Below, piece by piece: positions 1-8,614 of a stretch of 64,000 nt of DNA. The DNA comes from Hafnia paralvei ATCC 29927. GTDB lineage: Bacteria > Pseudomonadota > Gammaproteobacteria > Enterobacterales > Enterobacteriaceae. Within the stretch, counting starts at the first letter, position 1, and each line of letters starts with the position of its first letter. A model generated the notes under the pieces. The model was not told the DNA's origin, did no database searches, and saw only the letters and a program-made list of their open reading frames with translations. The stretch covers positions 62,001-126,000 of the forward strand of contig NZ_LXET01000047.1 of assembly GCF_001655005.1 (NCBI RefSeq), given 5' to 3'. The translations under genes and the position numbers were made by a program.

Positions 1-408
1 GGCTATTTGGTGAGCGCCAATGCGCCGCTAGTCACGCGGATGAAACAGCAGCGCGAACCATGGACTATCAACGCGTTTGCTGCGTTAGCGGGCGAAATTA
101 TTCTGGATGATGTGAATTACATCGCCGCAACCCATCGCTGGCTGGCAGAAGAGCAGCCAAGAATGCTCGCGGCATTGGAAGCATTGCCGCAGCTCAAAGT
201 GTGGCCTCCTACGGCGAACTATCTTTTTGTACGCTGCACCAATAGTCGCATTAACCTGCAGCAGGCGCTGTTAGAGCACCATATTTTGATTCGCCATTGC
301 GCCAATTATCCGGGGCTTAGCGCAGATTATTATCGTGTGGCGATCAAGGATTCACGGGATAACGATCGTCTGATTGCCGCATTAACGCAGATTTTATCGG
401 ATGGCTGA
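1..408 (+). CDS. cobD: Threonine-phosphate decarboxylase CobD, C-terminal part
   Basis: The reading frame is open from the first base of the window, so the 5' part lies outside. The visible 135 residues match what I recall of the C-terminal third of Salmonella CobD, including the segments GYLVSA, EPWTINAFAALAGE, ANYLFVRC and HCANYPGL. CobD is a PLP-dependent fold-type I enzyme that decarboxylates L-threonine-O-3-phosphate to (R)-1-amino-2-propanol phosphate, which supplies the aminopropanol linker of adenosylcobalamin. The PLP lysine would lie upstream of the window. The related histidinol-phosphate aminotransferase HisC is the main alternative, but the motif run fits CobD better. Confidence 0.85.
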   Translation, partial: GYLVSANAPLVTRMKQQREPWTINAFAALAGEIILDDVNYIAATHRWLAEEQPRMLAALEALPQLKVWPPTANYLFVRCTNSRINLQQALLEHHILIRHCANYPGLSADYYRVAIKDSRDNDRLIAALTQILSDG

Positions 409-717
409 AGCCCGCTACCCTGCTTCGTGTAGTGAATTAATTCAAGGTTGGAGAGAAGGTAGCGAAAACGGGTTTCATAGATAAGCTCCGCATAAAAAAT
501 TCACCCGTATTATCCGAAAATGAGATTACTGCGGATCGTTCTGAGAGGCAGGTGCTAAGGGAAAAGCATGTCAAGGTGTACAGATTCAGGTACAGGAATG
601 GCGCTAATTGTCATACATATTGAGCTCTAATTTTGTGAGGATGATCTATACTGATTCCGTACTAAACAGTGACTAGACTGCGAGTGGTGAATCTATCAAT
701 ACCCTTAGGAGATGAAG
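409..717. other. Intergenic region between cobD and dps
   Basis: About 300 bases without a credible gene. The only signals I can point to are next to dps: a sigma-S-like minus-10 hexamer CTATACT at 646-652 with no convincing minus-35, and a Shine-Dalgarno TAGGAG at 706-711. No cobD terminator with a clear hairpin and T-run is visible. Confidence 0.5.
646..652 (+). promoter_or_regulatory. Possible sigma-S type minus-10 of dps
   Basis: CTATACT matches the extended CTATACT minus-10 preferred by the stationary-phase sigma factor, 66 bases before the dps start. No good minus-35 is present at 16-18 bases, which is tolerated by sigma-S. Dps genes are classic sigma-S targets, so the inference is reasonable but unproven. 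Confidence 0.35.
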
Positions 718-1272
718 ATGAGCACACCAAAATTGGACAAAAGCAAAGTCGGTGACGCTAAAAAACGTCAATTCATTCCTCTGGCAACCCCAAGCGATTT
801 GGGCGCTGAGGCAACCAAAGAAATCAGTGGTGCAATGAATGCCATTCTTGCTGATATCTATGCGCTTTACTTGAAAACCAAAAACTTCCACTGGCATATG
901 AGCGGTCCACATTTCCGCGATTATCATCTGCTACTGGACGAGCAAGGCGCAGAGCTATTCGCAATGACGGATGATATTGCCGAGCGCGTACGTAAAGTGG
1001 GCGGCATGACCCTGCATTCAATCGGACAGATCTCTAAAATGCAGCGTATTAAAGATAATAATGCTGAGTACGTTGAACCACTGGATATGCTGGCTGAACT
1101 GTGCGAAGACAACAAGCTGTTAGCCGCAGAACTGCGTGCAGCACATGTTGTGTGTAGCGAACATAATGACGTTTCAACCACTAGCCTGATTGAAAATTGG
1201 GTAGATCAAACCGAACGCCGCGTGTGGTTCCTGTTTGAAGCCTGCCGCCAGTCACAAACCTCTGGCCACTAG
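718..1272 (+). CDS. Dps-family DNA-protection / ferroxidase protein
   Basis: A 184-residue ferritin-like protein of the Dps family, expected to form dodecamers that oxidise Fe(II) with peroxide and store iron while protecting DNA. The inter-subunit ferroxidase ligands are all present with the spacing of E. coli Dps: His58, His70, Asp74, Asp85 and Glu89. The N-terminus MSTPKLDKSK carries several lysines like the DNA-binding tail of E. coli Dps, but the body (NFHWHMSGPHFRDYH) is closer to the other Dps subgroup. Start: an ATG six bases earlier (712) directly touches the TAGGAG ribosome site, so the ATG at 718 with a 6-base gap is preferred. It stands alone, followed by a strong terminator. Confidence 0.88.
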   Translation: MSTPKLDKSKVGDAKKRQFIPLATPSDLGAEATKEISGAMNAILADIYALYLKTKNFHWHMSGPHFRDYHLLLDEQGAELFAMTDDIAERVRKVGGMTLHSIGQISKMQRIKDNNAEYVEPLDMLAELCEDNKLLAAELRAAHVVCSEHNDVSTTSLIENWVDQTERRVWFLFEACRQSQTSGH

Positions 1273-1291
1273 TTTTTTTGGCGAGAACGGC

Positions 1292-1320
1292 AAAAGCAGA
1301 CCTTCGGGTCTGCTTTTTTA
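1292..1320 (+). terminator. Rho-independent terminator of dps
   Basis: A stem AGCAGACC/GGTCTGCT closed by a stable TTCG tetraloop (1303-1306) and followed by TTTTTT. It lies 20 bases after the dps stop. Confidence 0.9.
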
Positions 1321-1393
1321 TTTCCCCCCCGCCTAATTCCGCTATAGTGATAAATTAATCGCGGTTATCCCTGTTTCTACCAGAGATTCTTCT

Positions 1394-2215
1394 ATGCACG
1401 GCGTTCCAGCCCAATTTGTTGACGATCGAGATCGTGCCCAGTTTAAACACTTCGCCCATTTGCCCGGCGTTGAAGTGTATCGGGCGCATATCGAGCATCA
1501 TGAATTTGAACCCCATACGCACGAAGCCTATGGTATTGGCGCAATTGAATATGGCGCCGAGCGCTTTCGCTATCGCGGTGTGAATCATGTCGCCCCCGCT
1601 GATTCATTGGTCTTAATGAATCCCGATGAACTACATACCGGACAGTCTGGCACCGAAGGCGGCTGGCGCTATCGCATGATTTATCTCACGCCTGAGATTT
1701 TAGCCGAGGTCAGTGGTGAACCAAGCTGGTGGTTTAACGACGCGGTGACACACCATCCACAGTTTGCCAGAGCGACTACCGCACTGATAAATGCCCTGTG
1801 GCAAAGCGATGAACCGTTGGCGCAATCAAGCTTGCTGAGTGAATTACTATCGCTGACGCGTCATTGGGCGAAAGCACCGCAACCGCTCAGGCTGGATGCC
1901 CCGCAACGTTTCACGGTCGTAAAAGAGTATCTACGTGCGCATCTGGACAAACGCATGACATTACCTGAGCTGGCAACGTTGGCCGATCTCAGCCCTTACC
2001 ATTTTTTGCGCCAGTTTAAAGCGCAATACCACGTCACACCGCAGCAAATGCTGATGGCCTATCGTTTATACGAAGCTAAAAACTTGCTGACTCAGGGATT
2101 GCCGCCTGCGCAGGTGGCCGCAGCGGTAGGCCTCACCGATCAGGCTCACCTCACTCGCGCTTTTAACCGCTTCTACGGTGTCACGCCTGCACGCTATCAA
2201 AAACAAGTACGGTAG
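1394..2215 (+). CDS. AraC-family transcriptional regulator
   Basis: A 273-residue regulator. The N-terminal part (about 10-110) is a cupin-like ligand-binding domain with HEFEPHTHEAYGIG and the PDELHTGQ pattern common to AraC members that sense small molecules. The C-terminal part (about 175-273) holds the two helix-turn-helix units, ending in the family signature around AFNRFYGVTPARYQKQ. It sits 97 bases upstream of an EamA-type exporter on the same strand. AraC/exporter pairs often regulate efflux of an amino acid or metabolite, so it probably controls that neighbour. The effector cannot be read from the sequence. Confidence 0.85.
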   Translation: MHGVPAQFVDDRDRAQFKHFAHLPGVEVYRAHIEHHEFEPHTHEAYGIGAIEYGAERFRYRGVNHVAPADSLVLMNPDELHTGQSGTEGGWRYRMIYLTPEILAEVSGEPSWWFNDAVTHHPQFARATTALINALWQSDEPLAQSSLLSELLSLTRHWAKAPQPLRLDAPQRFTVVKEYLRAHLDKRMTLPELATLADLSPYHFLRQFKAQYHVTPQQMLMAYRLYEAKNLLTQGLPPAQVAAAVGLTDQAHLTRAFNRFYGVTPARYQKQVR

Positions 2216-2312
2216 TTTTCTGACGTTTTTCCTCAAACAGCAATCTGCTACAAGACGCTTCTACAAACCCCTTCTAGACTCTTAACATAATCCATTTTAA
2301 GAGTGTAGAACG

Positions 2313-3287
2313 ATGCTAATCGGAGTGCTTTACGCGCTGACGGCAGGGCTAATGTGGGGACTGATTTTTGTGGGCCCGCTTATCGTGCCGGAATATCCAG
2401 CCAGCTTACAATCCGTAGGACGCTATTTGGCGTTTGGTCTCATTGCATTACCTCTAGCGTGGCACGATCGCCATCGTCTACGTCAGCTAATACGCACTGA
2501 TTGGCTTGAAGCGCTCAAGCTTACCGTTGTTGGTAACTTTATCTATTACCTGTGTTTGGCGAGTGCCATTCAACGCACCGGCGCACCGGTGAGCACGATG
2601 ATTATTGGTACCCTGCCGGTGGTGATTTCGGTGAGCGCCAATCTGAAATACAGCCACCGCGATGGGAAGCTTTCATGGCGACACCTTGCACCGTCGCTAC
2701 TGCTAATCGCTTTAGGTCTGGGCTGCGTCAACGTGGCCGAACTACAGAGCGCACACGCGCCAACAGATATGTTCCGTTATGTCACTGGTTTAGTTTTAGC
2801 TTTCATCGCGGTAGTGTGCTGGACATGGTATCCCATGCGCAACGCCAGTTGGTTAAGAACACACCCAGACAAAAGCCCGACAACCTGGGCCACCGCACAG
2901 GGGCTGGTCACCCTACCGCTGGCAGTTATTGGTTATGCGCTGGTATGGGGGCATTCGACCATAACAGAAAGTGATTTTCCGATGCCGTTTGGCCCGCGTC
3001 CCATGGTGTTTGTTGGCCTAATGATCGCTATCGGTCTGCTGTGTTCATGGTTAGGGACACTATGCTGGAATCAGGCAAGCCAACGCTTACCTACCGCCAA
3101 AGTGGGACCGCTTATTGTGTTTGAAACGCTCGCTGGTTTGAGCTATGCCTTTATTTGGCGTCACGAATGGCCTCCCGTGCTGACGCTAGTAGGTATCACA
3201 TGTCTGATTATCGGCGTAATCAGCGCCATGAGAGTAAAATCTACGCCAGTGGTAATCACGCCACTGCAAACGATGGATGGGAGGTAA
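2313..3287 (+). CDS. EamA / DMT-family inner-membrane exporter
   Basis: A 324-residue protein made almost entirely of hydrophobic helices, about ten in all, arranged as two five-helix EamA repeats (about 1-145 and 155-305). Residues such as TAGLMWGLIFVGPL near the start and GPLIVFETLAGLSYAFIW in the second half are typical of drug/metabolite transporters. These proteins usually export amino acids or other small metabolites using the proton gradient. It is preceded by an AraC regulator in the same direction and probably answers to it. The substrate is unknown. Confidence 0.82.
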   Translation: MLIGVLYALTAGLMWGLIFVGPLIVPEYPASLQSVGRYLAFGLIALPLAWHDRHRLRQLIRTDWLEALKLTVVGNFIYYLCLASAIQRTGAPVSTMIIGTLPVVISVSANLKYSHRDGKLSWRHLAPSLLLIALGLGCVNVAELQSAHAPTDMFRYVTGLVLAFIAVVCWTWYPMRNASWLRTHPDKSPTTWATAQGLVTLPLAVIGYALVWGHSTITESDFPMPFGPRPMVFVGLMIAIGLLCSWLGTLCWNQASQRLPTAKVGPLIVFETLAGLSYAFIWRHEWPPVLTLVGITCLIIGVISAMRVKSTPVVITPLQTMDGR

Positions 3288-3376
3288 GCTAGCTAAGTGC
3301 GGTGCTATTTACGATTATTTTGCGGTGACGTCGTTTCCCTTTATGATACCCGCCATCTTTCTTGATAGGACTGTCC

Positions 3377-3871
3377 ATGATTTGGTTAATGCTGGCGACG
3401 CTAGTGGTGGTTTTTATTATCGGTTTTCGCGTACTGAACTCCGATGCGCGTCGCGCATCACAGGCTCTGACCAAACGGTTGAACATCGAGCCGGTCTATG
3501 TGGAATCGATGCTTAGCCAGATGGGCAAGACCGCGGGTGGAGAATTTATCCAGTATCTGTTGCAAGATAGCGAATCACACATGGGAAACGCAGCGGGTGT
3601 GCTGCTGATTTACCAAACGTTTATCGTTGATGAGTCTGAAGAGAGCTTAACGTTTTGGCGTTCGGTATTGCGTAAAGCGCATCTGCCAACAGAGATAACC
3701 CACAAGCATGTTCGACTGGCGTTGTCTTTCTTACGCGAGCTTGAACCTGATCCGAATGAAATGGCATCCTATCGCCTACGCTATAATGCACGGTTTACCG
3801 CCGTTGTGCCTGAAGGCGAAGCGTCCAACAGTAATGTCTTTTATATAGATGGATCATCTCATCGAGATTAG
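3377..3871 (+). CDS. yicN: YicN-like DUF1198 membrane-anchored protein
   Basis: A 164-residue protein resembling E. coli YicN (DUF1198). One N-terminal membrane helix (MIWLMLATLVVVFIIGFRVL) is followed by a soluble domain with RLNIEPVYVESMLSQMGK and LRLALSFLRELEP-like segments. The frame is open from a TTG 15 bases earlier, but the ATG at 3377 follows a GATAGGA ribosome site and gives the family's usual N-terminus. No function has been assigned to the family. It stands alone between the EamA exporter and ygaZ. Confidence 0.8.
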   Translation: MIWLMLATLVVVFIIGFRVLNSDARRASQALTKRLNIEPVYVESMLSQMGKTAGGEFIQYLLQDSESHMGNAAGVLLIYQTFIVDESEESLTFWRSVLRKAHLPTEITHKHVRLALSFLRELEPDPNEMASYRLRYNARFTAVVPEGEASNSNVFYIDGSSHRD

Positions 3872-4103
3872 CATTCAGCATAACCCCCCCATTCTCCCCT
3901 AATGTTCGTTAGGGGATCTCACGCCAGCTGTATAAATTTCAATCAAAAAACAAATCATCTCTTGCATAAATTAGTTTGCAAATAGTTATTTTTAATTTTA
4001 ATTAATCACGGGACTATCATGCGTGTATACAGTCTGATAATGTGATCATATTAACGATTCATTCACCATGTGTTATCTCTAATCCAGCCATAACGACCCA
4101 AAC

Positions 4104-4865
4104 ATGCAAACTCAAATTTCTGCTGAACAAGCCGCAGAGACTATCGTTACGCCATCAACCTTCAAAGACGGCATTGTAGATAGCTTGCCGATTGTGATTG
4201 GTTACTTGCCTGTCGCTTTTGCCTTTGGTTTAACCGCGGTGAAACTCGGGTTCTCTCCGCTTGAGAGCATCTTCTTTTCCAGCGTGATCTACGCAGGTGC
4301 CAGCCAGTTTGTGATAACCGCGCTGCTCAGTGCGGGGATGTCGTTATGGATATCAGCGCTGACGGTGATGGCGATGGACATTCGTCATATCTTGTATGGA
4401 CCTTCGCTCCGCCATCGCATTATCACCAAGATGAGCCCGGGAAAAACTGCGCTTTGGGCGTTTGGCCTGACCGATGAAGTCTTTGCCGCAGCCACCAGCA
4501 AACTGATGCGCGATAATCGCCGGTGGAGCGAAAACTGGATGATCGGTATTGCACTCTGTTCGTGGCTGTCTTGGGTATTTGGCACCGCGGTTGGCGCACT
4601 TTTTGGCAATGGACCGCTGAAAGCCTATCCTGCCATCGAAGCATCGCTGACCTTTATGCTTCCAGCGCTGTTTCTGAGCTTTTTATTAGCCTCGTTTAAA
4701 CGTCAGCAAAGTTTTACCGTAATAGCATCATTGGCTGCTTCTTTGGCTGCGCTTCTCATCTTTTCTATTCCTGCATCCATTTTGGCCGGTATTGCTGCAG
4801 GCTGCCTTGCCTCACTGTTTGGGCCAAAACCACAGCCGTTACCGGAGGTCTGCAATGATAAATAA
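4104..4865 (+). CDS. ygaZ: AzlC-family branched-chain amino acid exporter YgaZ
   Basis: A 253-residue AzlC-family protein, the large subunit of the YgaZH exporter that in E. coli expels L-valine and methionine. The conserved stretch SVIYAGASQFV and MAMDIRHILYG are the AzlC hallmarks, and about six to eight membrane helices are visible. The gene overlaps ygaH by 11 bases, as expected for a two-subunit transporter. A sequence of about 230 bases precedes it with AT-rich promoter-like DNA. mprA follows ygaH, as in E. coli. Confidence 0.92.
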   Translation: MQTQISAEQAAETIVTPSTFKDGIVDSLPIVIGYLPVAFAFGLTAVKLGFSPLESIFFSSVIYAGASQFVITALLSAGMSLWISALTVMAMDIRHILYGPSLRHRIITKMSPGKTALWAFGLTDEVFAAATSKLMRDNRRWSENWMIGIALCSWLSWVFGTAVGALFGNGPLKAYPAIEASLTFMLPALFLSFLLASFKRQQSFTVIASLAASLAALLIFSIPASILAGIAAGCLASLFGPKPQPLPEVCNDK

Positions 4866-5229
4866 CTTCACCTTCAGTAGCCTTGCGATGGATTCAACGG
4901 TCGTCACTATCAGCCTGATCGTCGGGGGGGCAAACTTTCTCTTTCGCTATTTACCACTCAGACTCGGGCGGGCACGCAAAAGCGACACCGCGAAACAGGG
5001 AATTGTCTCTTTGCTCTTAGACAATATCGGCATCGCGTCTATTTGTGCTCTGTTGGTGGTTTCGAGTACGCCTGAAATTTTATCTCACCACGAACGATTC
5101 ATTCCCACGCTCTGTGGCTTTCTCGCCCTTTCACTGTGTTTTTACCGCACTCAAAGCATCATTATGTCTACCATATCGGGCGCAGTTACCTTCGGTTTGG
5201 TTTTTAAGATGATGATGATGTTCACCTGA
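4855..5229 (+). CDS. ygaH: Branched-chain amino acid exporter small subunit YgaH
   Basis: A 124-residue AzlD-like protein with about four hydrophobic helices, including FLFRYLPLRLGRARKS and LLLDNIGIASICALLVVSS. It pairs with YgaZ to form the exporter. The open frame runs further upstream, but the ATG at 4855 lies after CCGGAGG and inside the last codons of ygaZ, giving an 11-base overlap and translational coupling. It ends in a short run of Met (MMMMFT). Confidence 0.9.
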   Translation: MINNFTFSSLAMDSTVVTISLIVGGANFLFRYLPLRLGRARKSDTAKQGIVSLLLDNIGIASICALLVVSSTPEILSHHERFIPTLCGFLALSLCFYRTQSIIMSTISGAVTFGLVFKMMMMFT

Positions 5230-5386
5230 TTTCATCTCAGTGATATTAATCAGGCAAATTATTTTTTGCGATTAATGTTTCCAACAGCAATTAATAACAA
5301 TCATCGCTAATTATTTATGTGTTAGATTATTTACATTATTAATTCCCATAGTTACTATACCGCCTGAAACTAACGAGGTTACATCC

Positions 5387-5905
5387 ATGTCAAGTTCTAT
5401 TGCTCATATTGAGGAAATGCTAAAGCTACGCGCACTCCGTCAGAAAGACTTCCCATACCAAGAAATTCTCCTGACACGTCTGTGTATGCATATGCAAAGC
5501 AAATTGTTGGAAAATCGCAACAAGATGCTTAAAGAACAAGGGATTAACGAAACACTGTTCATGGCTCTGATCACGCTGGATGCACAAGAGAGCAAAAGTA
5601 TTCAACCATCTGAGCTGAGCGCCGCTTTAGGTTCATCGCGTACCAATGCAACTCGTATTGCCGATGAGCTGGAAAAACGTGGCTGGATTGAACGTCAGGA
5701 AAGTGACAGCGACCGTCGTTGTCTGCATTTGCACCTGACCGAAGCCGGCGAAGCGTTCCTTGGAGAGATCCTTCCTCCACAGCACAAATGCCTGCATTTC
5801 TTATGGTCCACTCTGACTGCGGATGAGCAACAGGTGCTCGAAACCTTGACGCGTAAGCTGCTGGGTCGCATTGAAGAGATGGAACAATCTGGCCTGACGC
5901 AATAA
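5387..5905 (+). CDS. mprA: MarR-family repressor MprA (EmrR)
   Basis: A 172-residue winged-helix repressor very close to E. coli MprA, with the near-identical block DFPYQEILLTRLCMHMQSKLLENRNKML (about 21-48) and the recognition region QPSELSAALGSSRTNATRIADELEKRGWIERQESDSDRR. In E. coli MprA represses its own operon and releases DNA when it binds uncouplers such as CCCP, dinitrophenol or salicylate. It is the first gene of an apparent mprA-OMF-emrA-emrB operon with gaps of 34, 24 and 17 bases, so the pump should be inducible by the same drugs. Confidence 0.95.
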   Translation: MSSSIAHIEEMLKLRALRQKDFPYQEILLTRLCMHMQSKLLENRNKMLKEQGINETLFMALITLDAQESKSIQPSELSAALGSSRTNATRIADELEKRGWIERQESDSDRRCLHLHLTEAGEAFLGEILPPQHKCLHFLWSTLTADEQQVLETLTRKLLGRIEEMEQSGLTQ

Positions 5906-5939
5906 CCGCGTCTGGCAACTAAACCATCAGGTATTAACC

Positions 5940-7397
5940 ATGCAATTCCCTATTCGTGGACAATTTACCGCGCTTACTGCGGTGCTCCTGCTGGCAGGCT
6001 GCGCATCAACCAATAATATTGAACCGCAGTCCTCGCTGATTAACTCACAGCAGTTGCAGTTATCCACGTCAACTAACACCGCTAAAGCGGTGAGCATTAA
6101 CTGGTGGACGGCAGCCAATGACGCACAGTTGAATGCACTCATGGCTGACGCCCTGAAAAATGCACCGACGCTGAAACAGGCGGCGGCGCGCGTGCGTGAA
6201 GCTGAGAACGCCGTAGGTATGGCCAACTCAGCCAATGGCCCGAATCTCGATCTCACCGCCAGCAGTCGTCGCGATCGTTTCTCTAAGAATACGATTCAGC
6301 CATTGGCACCTAATATGCCAAACCCGCAGCCGCTGTATGAAACCACCAATAATTTGGGTCTTAACTTTAGCTATGAGTTTGACTGGTGGGGGAAATACCG
6401 TAACCAAGTCAATGCTGCAAAAGCACAGGTTAATGCGGCGCAGGCTGAACAGCAGCAGACAGCGTTATCACTGACGTCTGCCATTGCATCGGCCTATTAT
6501 CAGCTGCAAAGCAACTATGCCATGCAAGAATTGCTGAACAAGCAGATCCAGTCCTATCAGGCGTTGGCCGAAATCAATCAGCAGCAATATAACGCTGGCG
6601 TGGTTGGTATTGAGGTTTGGCAGCAATCGCAGGCGCAGGTAGATATCAACCGCCAAATGGTGACGCAAATCCAGACGCAAATCGATTTGATGTCGCATCA
6701 GATCGCAGCACTGACAGGCAAAAGCGCAGCCGGAAAATCAGCCATTCAGCGCGTTAGTCTTCCTGATAGCCAGTGGCTAACACCACCGACAGAGCTAACT
6801 ATCAATCTGTTAGGCCAGCGTCCCGACATCACTGCTCAGCGTGAGTTAGTTGAATCTTATGAACAAAGCGTTCAAGCGGCACGCAAAGATTTTTATCCAA
6901 GCGTGTCCATCAGCGGTTTTGCCGGATTTACTACTGCTAACTTCAAAGGAACGAATCCAACCTTGCTGGAAGCAGCCAGTAAAGCATGGAACTTAGCGCC
7001 AGCGATTTCGCTACCTATCTTCCACGCAGGTGCGCTGCAGAGCAAACTGGGAGAAGAATCAGCGCTTTATGATCAAGCGGTAGAATCCTACAACCAGACT
7101 ATCCTTAATGCAGTTCAAGATGCCGCTGACGCCATTACTCAGCAGCAAAGCGCGAGCCAGATGTATCAGCAAGCACAGGGCGCATCGCAGTCAACCGAAC
7201 AGGTTTATCGTGTTGCCCAAGCCCAGTACCAAAGCGGACTGACTGGGCGTTTGCCTATGTTAAACAGTGAAACTCAGCTGTTACAGCAGCAACAGGCAGA
7301 ATTGAATGCCAAAAATAATCTGTTGCAGTCAAAAATTGGACTTATTCGTTCACTTGGCGGCGGCTATCAAGCCCCTGTCGTGAATTCAAAAGCATAA
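5940..7397 (+). CDS. Outer-membrane factor lipoprotein of the Emr pump (NodT/OprM type)
   Basis: A 485-residue outer-membrane channel of the TolC-like NodT/OprM family. It starts with a lipoprotein signal peptide ending in LAGC, so Cys21 is expected to be lipidated. Two OEP repeats follow, with DWWGKYRNQVNAAKAQVNAAQAEQ, the LLGQRPDI motif and a second repeat ending in YQSGLTGRL. Its position between mprA and emrA is unlike E. coli, where the two genes are adjacent and EmrAB uses TolC. It is therefore likely the dedicated exit duct for EmrAB here, co-expressed under MprA. TolC is still probably encoded elsewhere. Confidence 0.9.
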   Translation: MQFPIRGQFTALTAVLLLAGCASTNNIEPQSSLINSQQLQLSTSTNTAKAVSINWWTAANDAQLNALMADALKNAPTLKQAAARVREAENAVGMANSANGPNLDLTASSRRDRFSKNTIQPLAPNMPNPQPLYETTNNLGLNFSYEFDWWGKYRNQVNAAKAQVNAAQAEQQQTALSLTSAIASAYYQLQSNYAMQELLNKQIQSYQALAEINQQQYNAGVVGIEVWQQSQAQVDINRQMVTQIQTQIDLMSHQIAALTGKSAAGKSAIQRVSLPDSQWLTPPTELTINLLGQRPDITAQRELVESYEQSVQAARKDFYPSVSISGFAGFTTANFKGTNPTLLEAASKAWNLAPAISLPIFHAGALQSKLGEESALYDQAVESYNQTILNAVQDAADAITQQQSASQMYQQAQGASQSTEQVYRVAQAQYQSGLTGRLPMLNSETQLLQQQQAELNAKNNLLQSKIGLIRSLGGGYQAPVVNSKA

Positions 7398-7421
7398 TAT
7401 TTTAGCAAGGCGGAGACACAC

Positions 7422-8597
7422 ATGAGCGAAAGCGTGGCAGCTCAAACCACTCAGCAGCAACCTTCGAACAAAAAGAGACAGCGCAAAACGTGGCTCACGA
7501 TTTTGACCGTTATTTTTGTCGTTATTGGTATTGCCTATTTGGCCTATTGGTTCCTCGTACTGCGTCATCATCAGGAAACTGACGATGCTTACGTCACCGG
7601 TAATCAGGTGCAGATTAACGCACAGGTTTCTGGCAGCGTGACTAAAGTGTATTTTGATGGCACCGATTTAGTGAAAGCCGGTGATATTCTGGTAACACTT
7701 GATCGTACCGACGCTGAACAAGCCTATGAAAAAGCGAAAACCGCGCTGGCAAACAGCGTGCGTCAAACGCATCAGCTCATCATTAACGGCAAGCAATATC
7801 AGGCCAACATCCAGCTGCGTAAAACCGAGCTAAATAAAGCCACCGATGACTACAAGCGTCGTCAGGTGCTAGGCAGTGTTAATGCTATTGGTCGTGAAGA
7901 ACTGCAACACGCGCAAGATGCGGTTGAAAGCGCTAAAGCCGCGCTGGATGTGGCTATTCAGCAATATAACGCGAACCAAGCGTTGATTCTGAACACGCCG
8001 CTTGAAAAACAACCCGCGATTCAGCAGGCAGCAGCACAGGTTCGTGATGCATGGTTGGCGCTGGAGCGTACTCAGATCCGTAGCCCGATCACGGGTTATG
8101 TGTCGCGCCGTAGCGTTCAGGTGGGAGCTCAAATTACGCCAAGCACTCCTCTGATGGCCGTCGTTCCCGATAACCAGCTGTGGATTGACGCCAACTTTAA
8201 AGAAACTCAGCTCGCCGGCATGCGTATTGGGCAACCAGCCACCGTTATCAGTGATATGTACGGCGATGATGTCGTTTATAAAGGCAAAGTTGTCGGCTTA
8301 GACATGGGGACCGGTAGTGCGTTCTCCCTGCTCCCGGCACAGAATGCGACCGGTAACTGGATCAAAGTGGTTCAGCGCTTACCCGTCCGTATCGAATTAG
8401 ATGCCAAACAGATTGCAGAGCATCCGCTGCGTATTGGTTTGTCTACGCTGGTTACGGTAGATACCGCCAATGCCGACGGTTTAGTGCTGGCTAACAACGT
8501 ACGCAAAACGCCTGCATATGAAAGTAATGTCCTGACGTTGAACCTTGAACCGGTGAATCAGGTGATTGCCGAGATCATTCAGGCTAACGCAAGCTAA
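7422..8597 (+). CDS. emrA: Periplasmic adaptor subunit EmrA
   Basis: A 391-residue membrane fusion protein, the length of E. coli EmrA (390). A short cytoplasmic tail is followed by one membrane helix (about 27-47), then a beta-barrel/lipoyl hairpin with HHQETDDAYVTGNQVQINAQVSG, an alpha-helical hairpin around 100-200, and the return lipoyl strand AWLALERTQIRSPITGYVSRRSVQVGAQI. It links EmrB in the inner membrane with the outer-membrane channel encoded just upstream. A GGAG site precedes the ATG. Confidence 0.95.
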   Translation: MSESVAAQTTQQQPSNKKRQRKTWLTILTVIFVVIGIAYLAYWFLVLRHHQETDDAYVTGNQVQINAQVSGSVTKVYFDGTDLVKAGDILVTLDRTDAEQAYEKAKTALANSVRQTHQLIINGKQYQANIQLRKTELNKATDDYKRRQVLGSVNAIGREELQHAQDAVESAKAALDVAIQQYNANQALILNTPLEKQPAIQQAAAQVRDAWLALERTQIRSPITGYVSRRSVQVGAQITPSTPLMAVVPDNQLWIDANFKETQLAGMRIGQPATVISDMYGDDVVYKGKVVGLDMGTGSAFSLLPAQNATGNWIKVVQRLPVRIELDAKQIAEHPLRIGLSTLVTVDTANADGLVLANNVRKTPAYESNVLTLNLEPVNQVIAEIIQANAS

Positions 8598-8614
8598 AAA
8601 CGGCAGAGGTTAAC

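Noticed and set aside
3277..3516. Small ORF overlapping the EamA exporter and yicN
   Set aside because: Out of frame with both real genes, and its codons are shared with yicN whose family match is clear.
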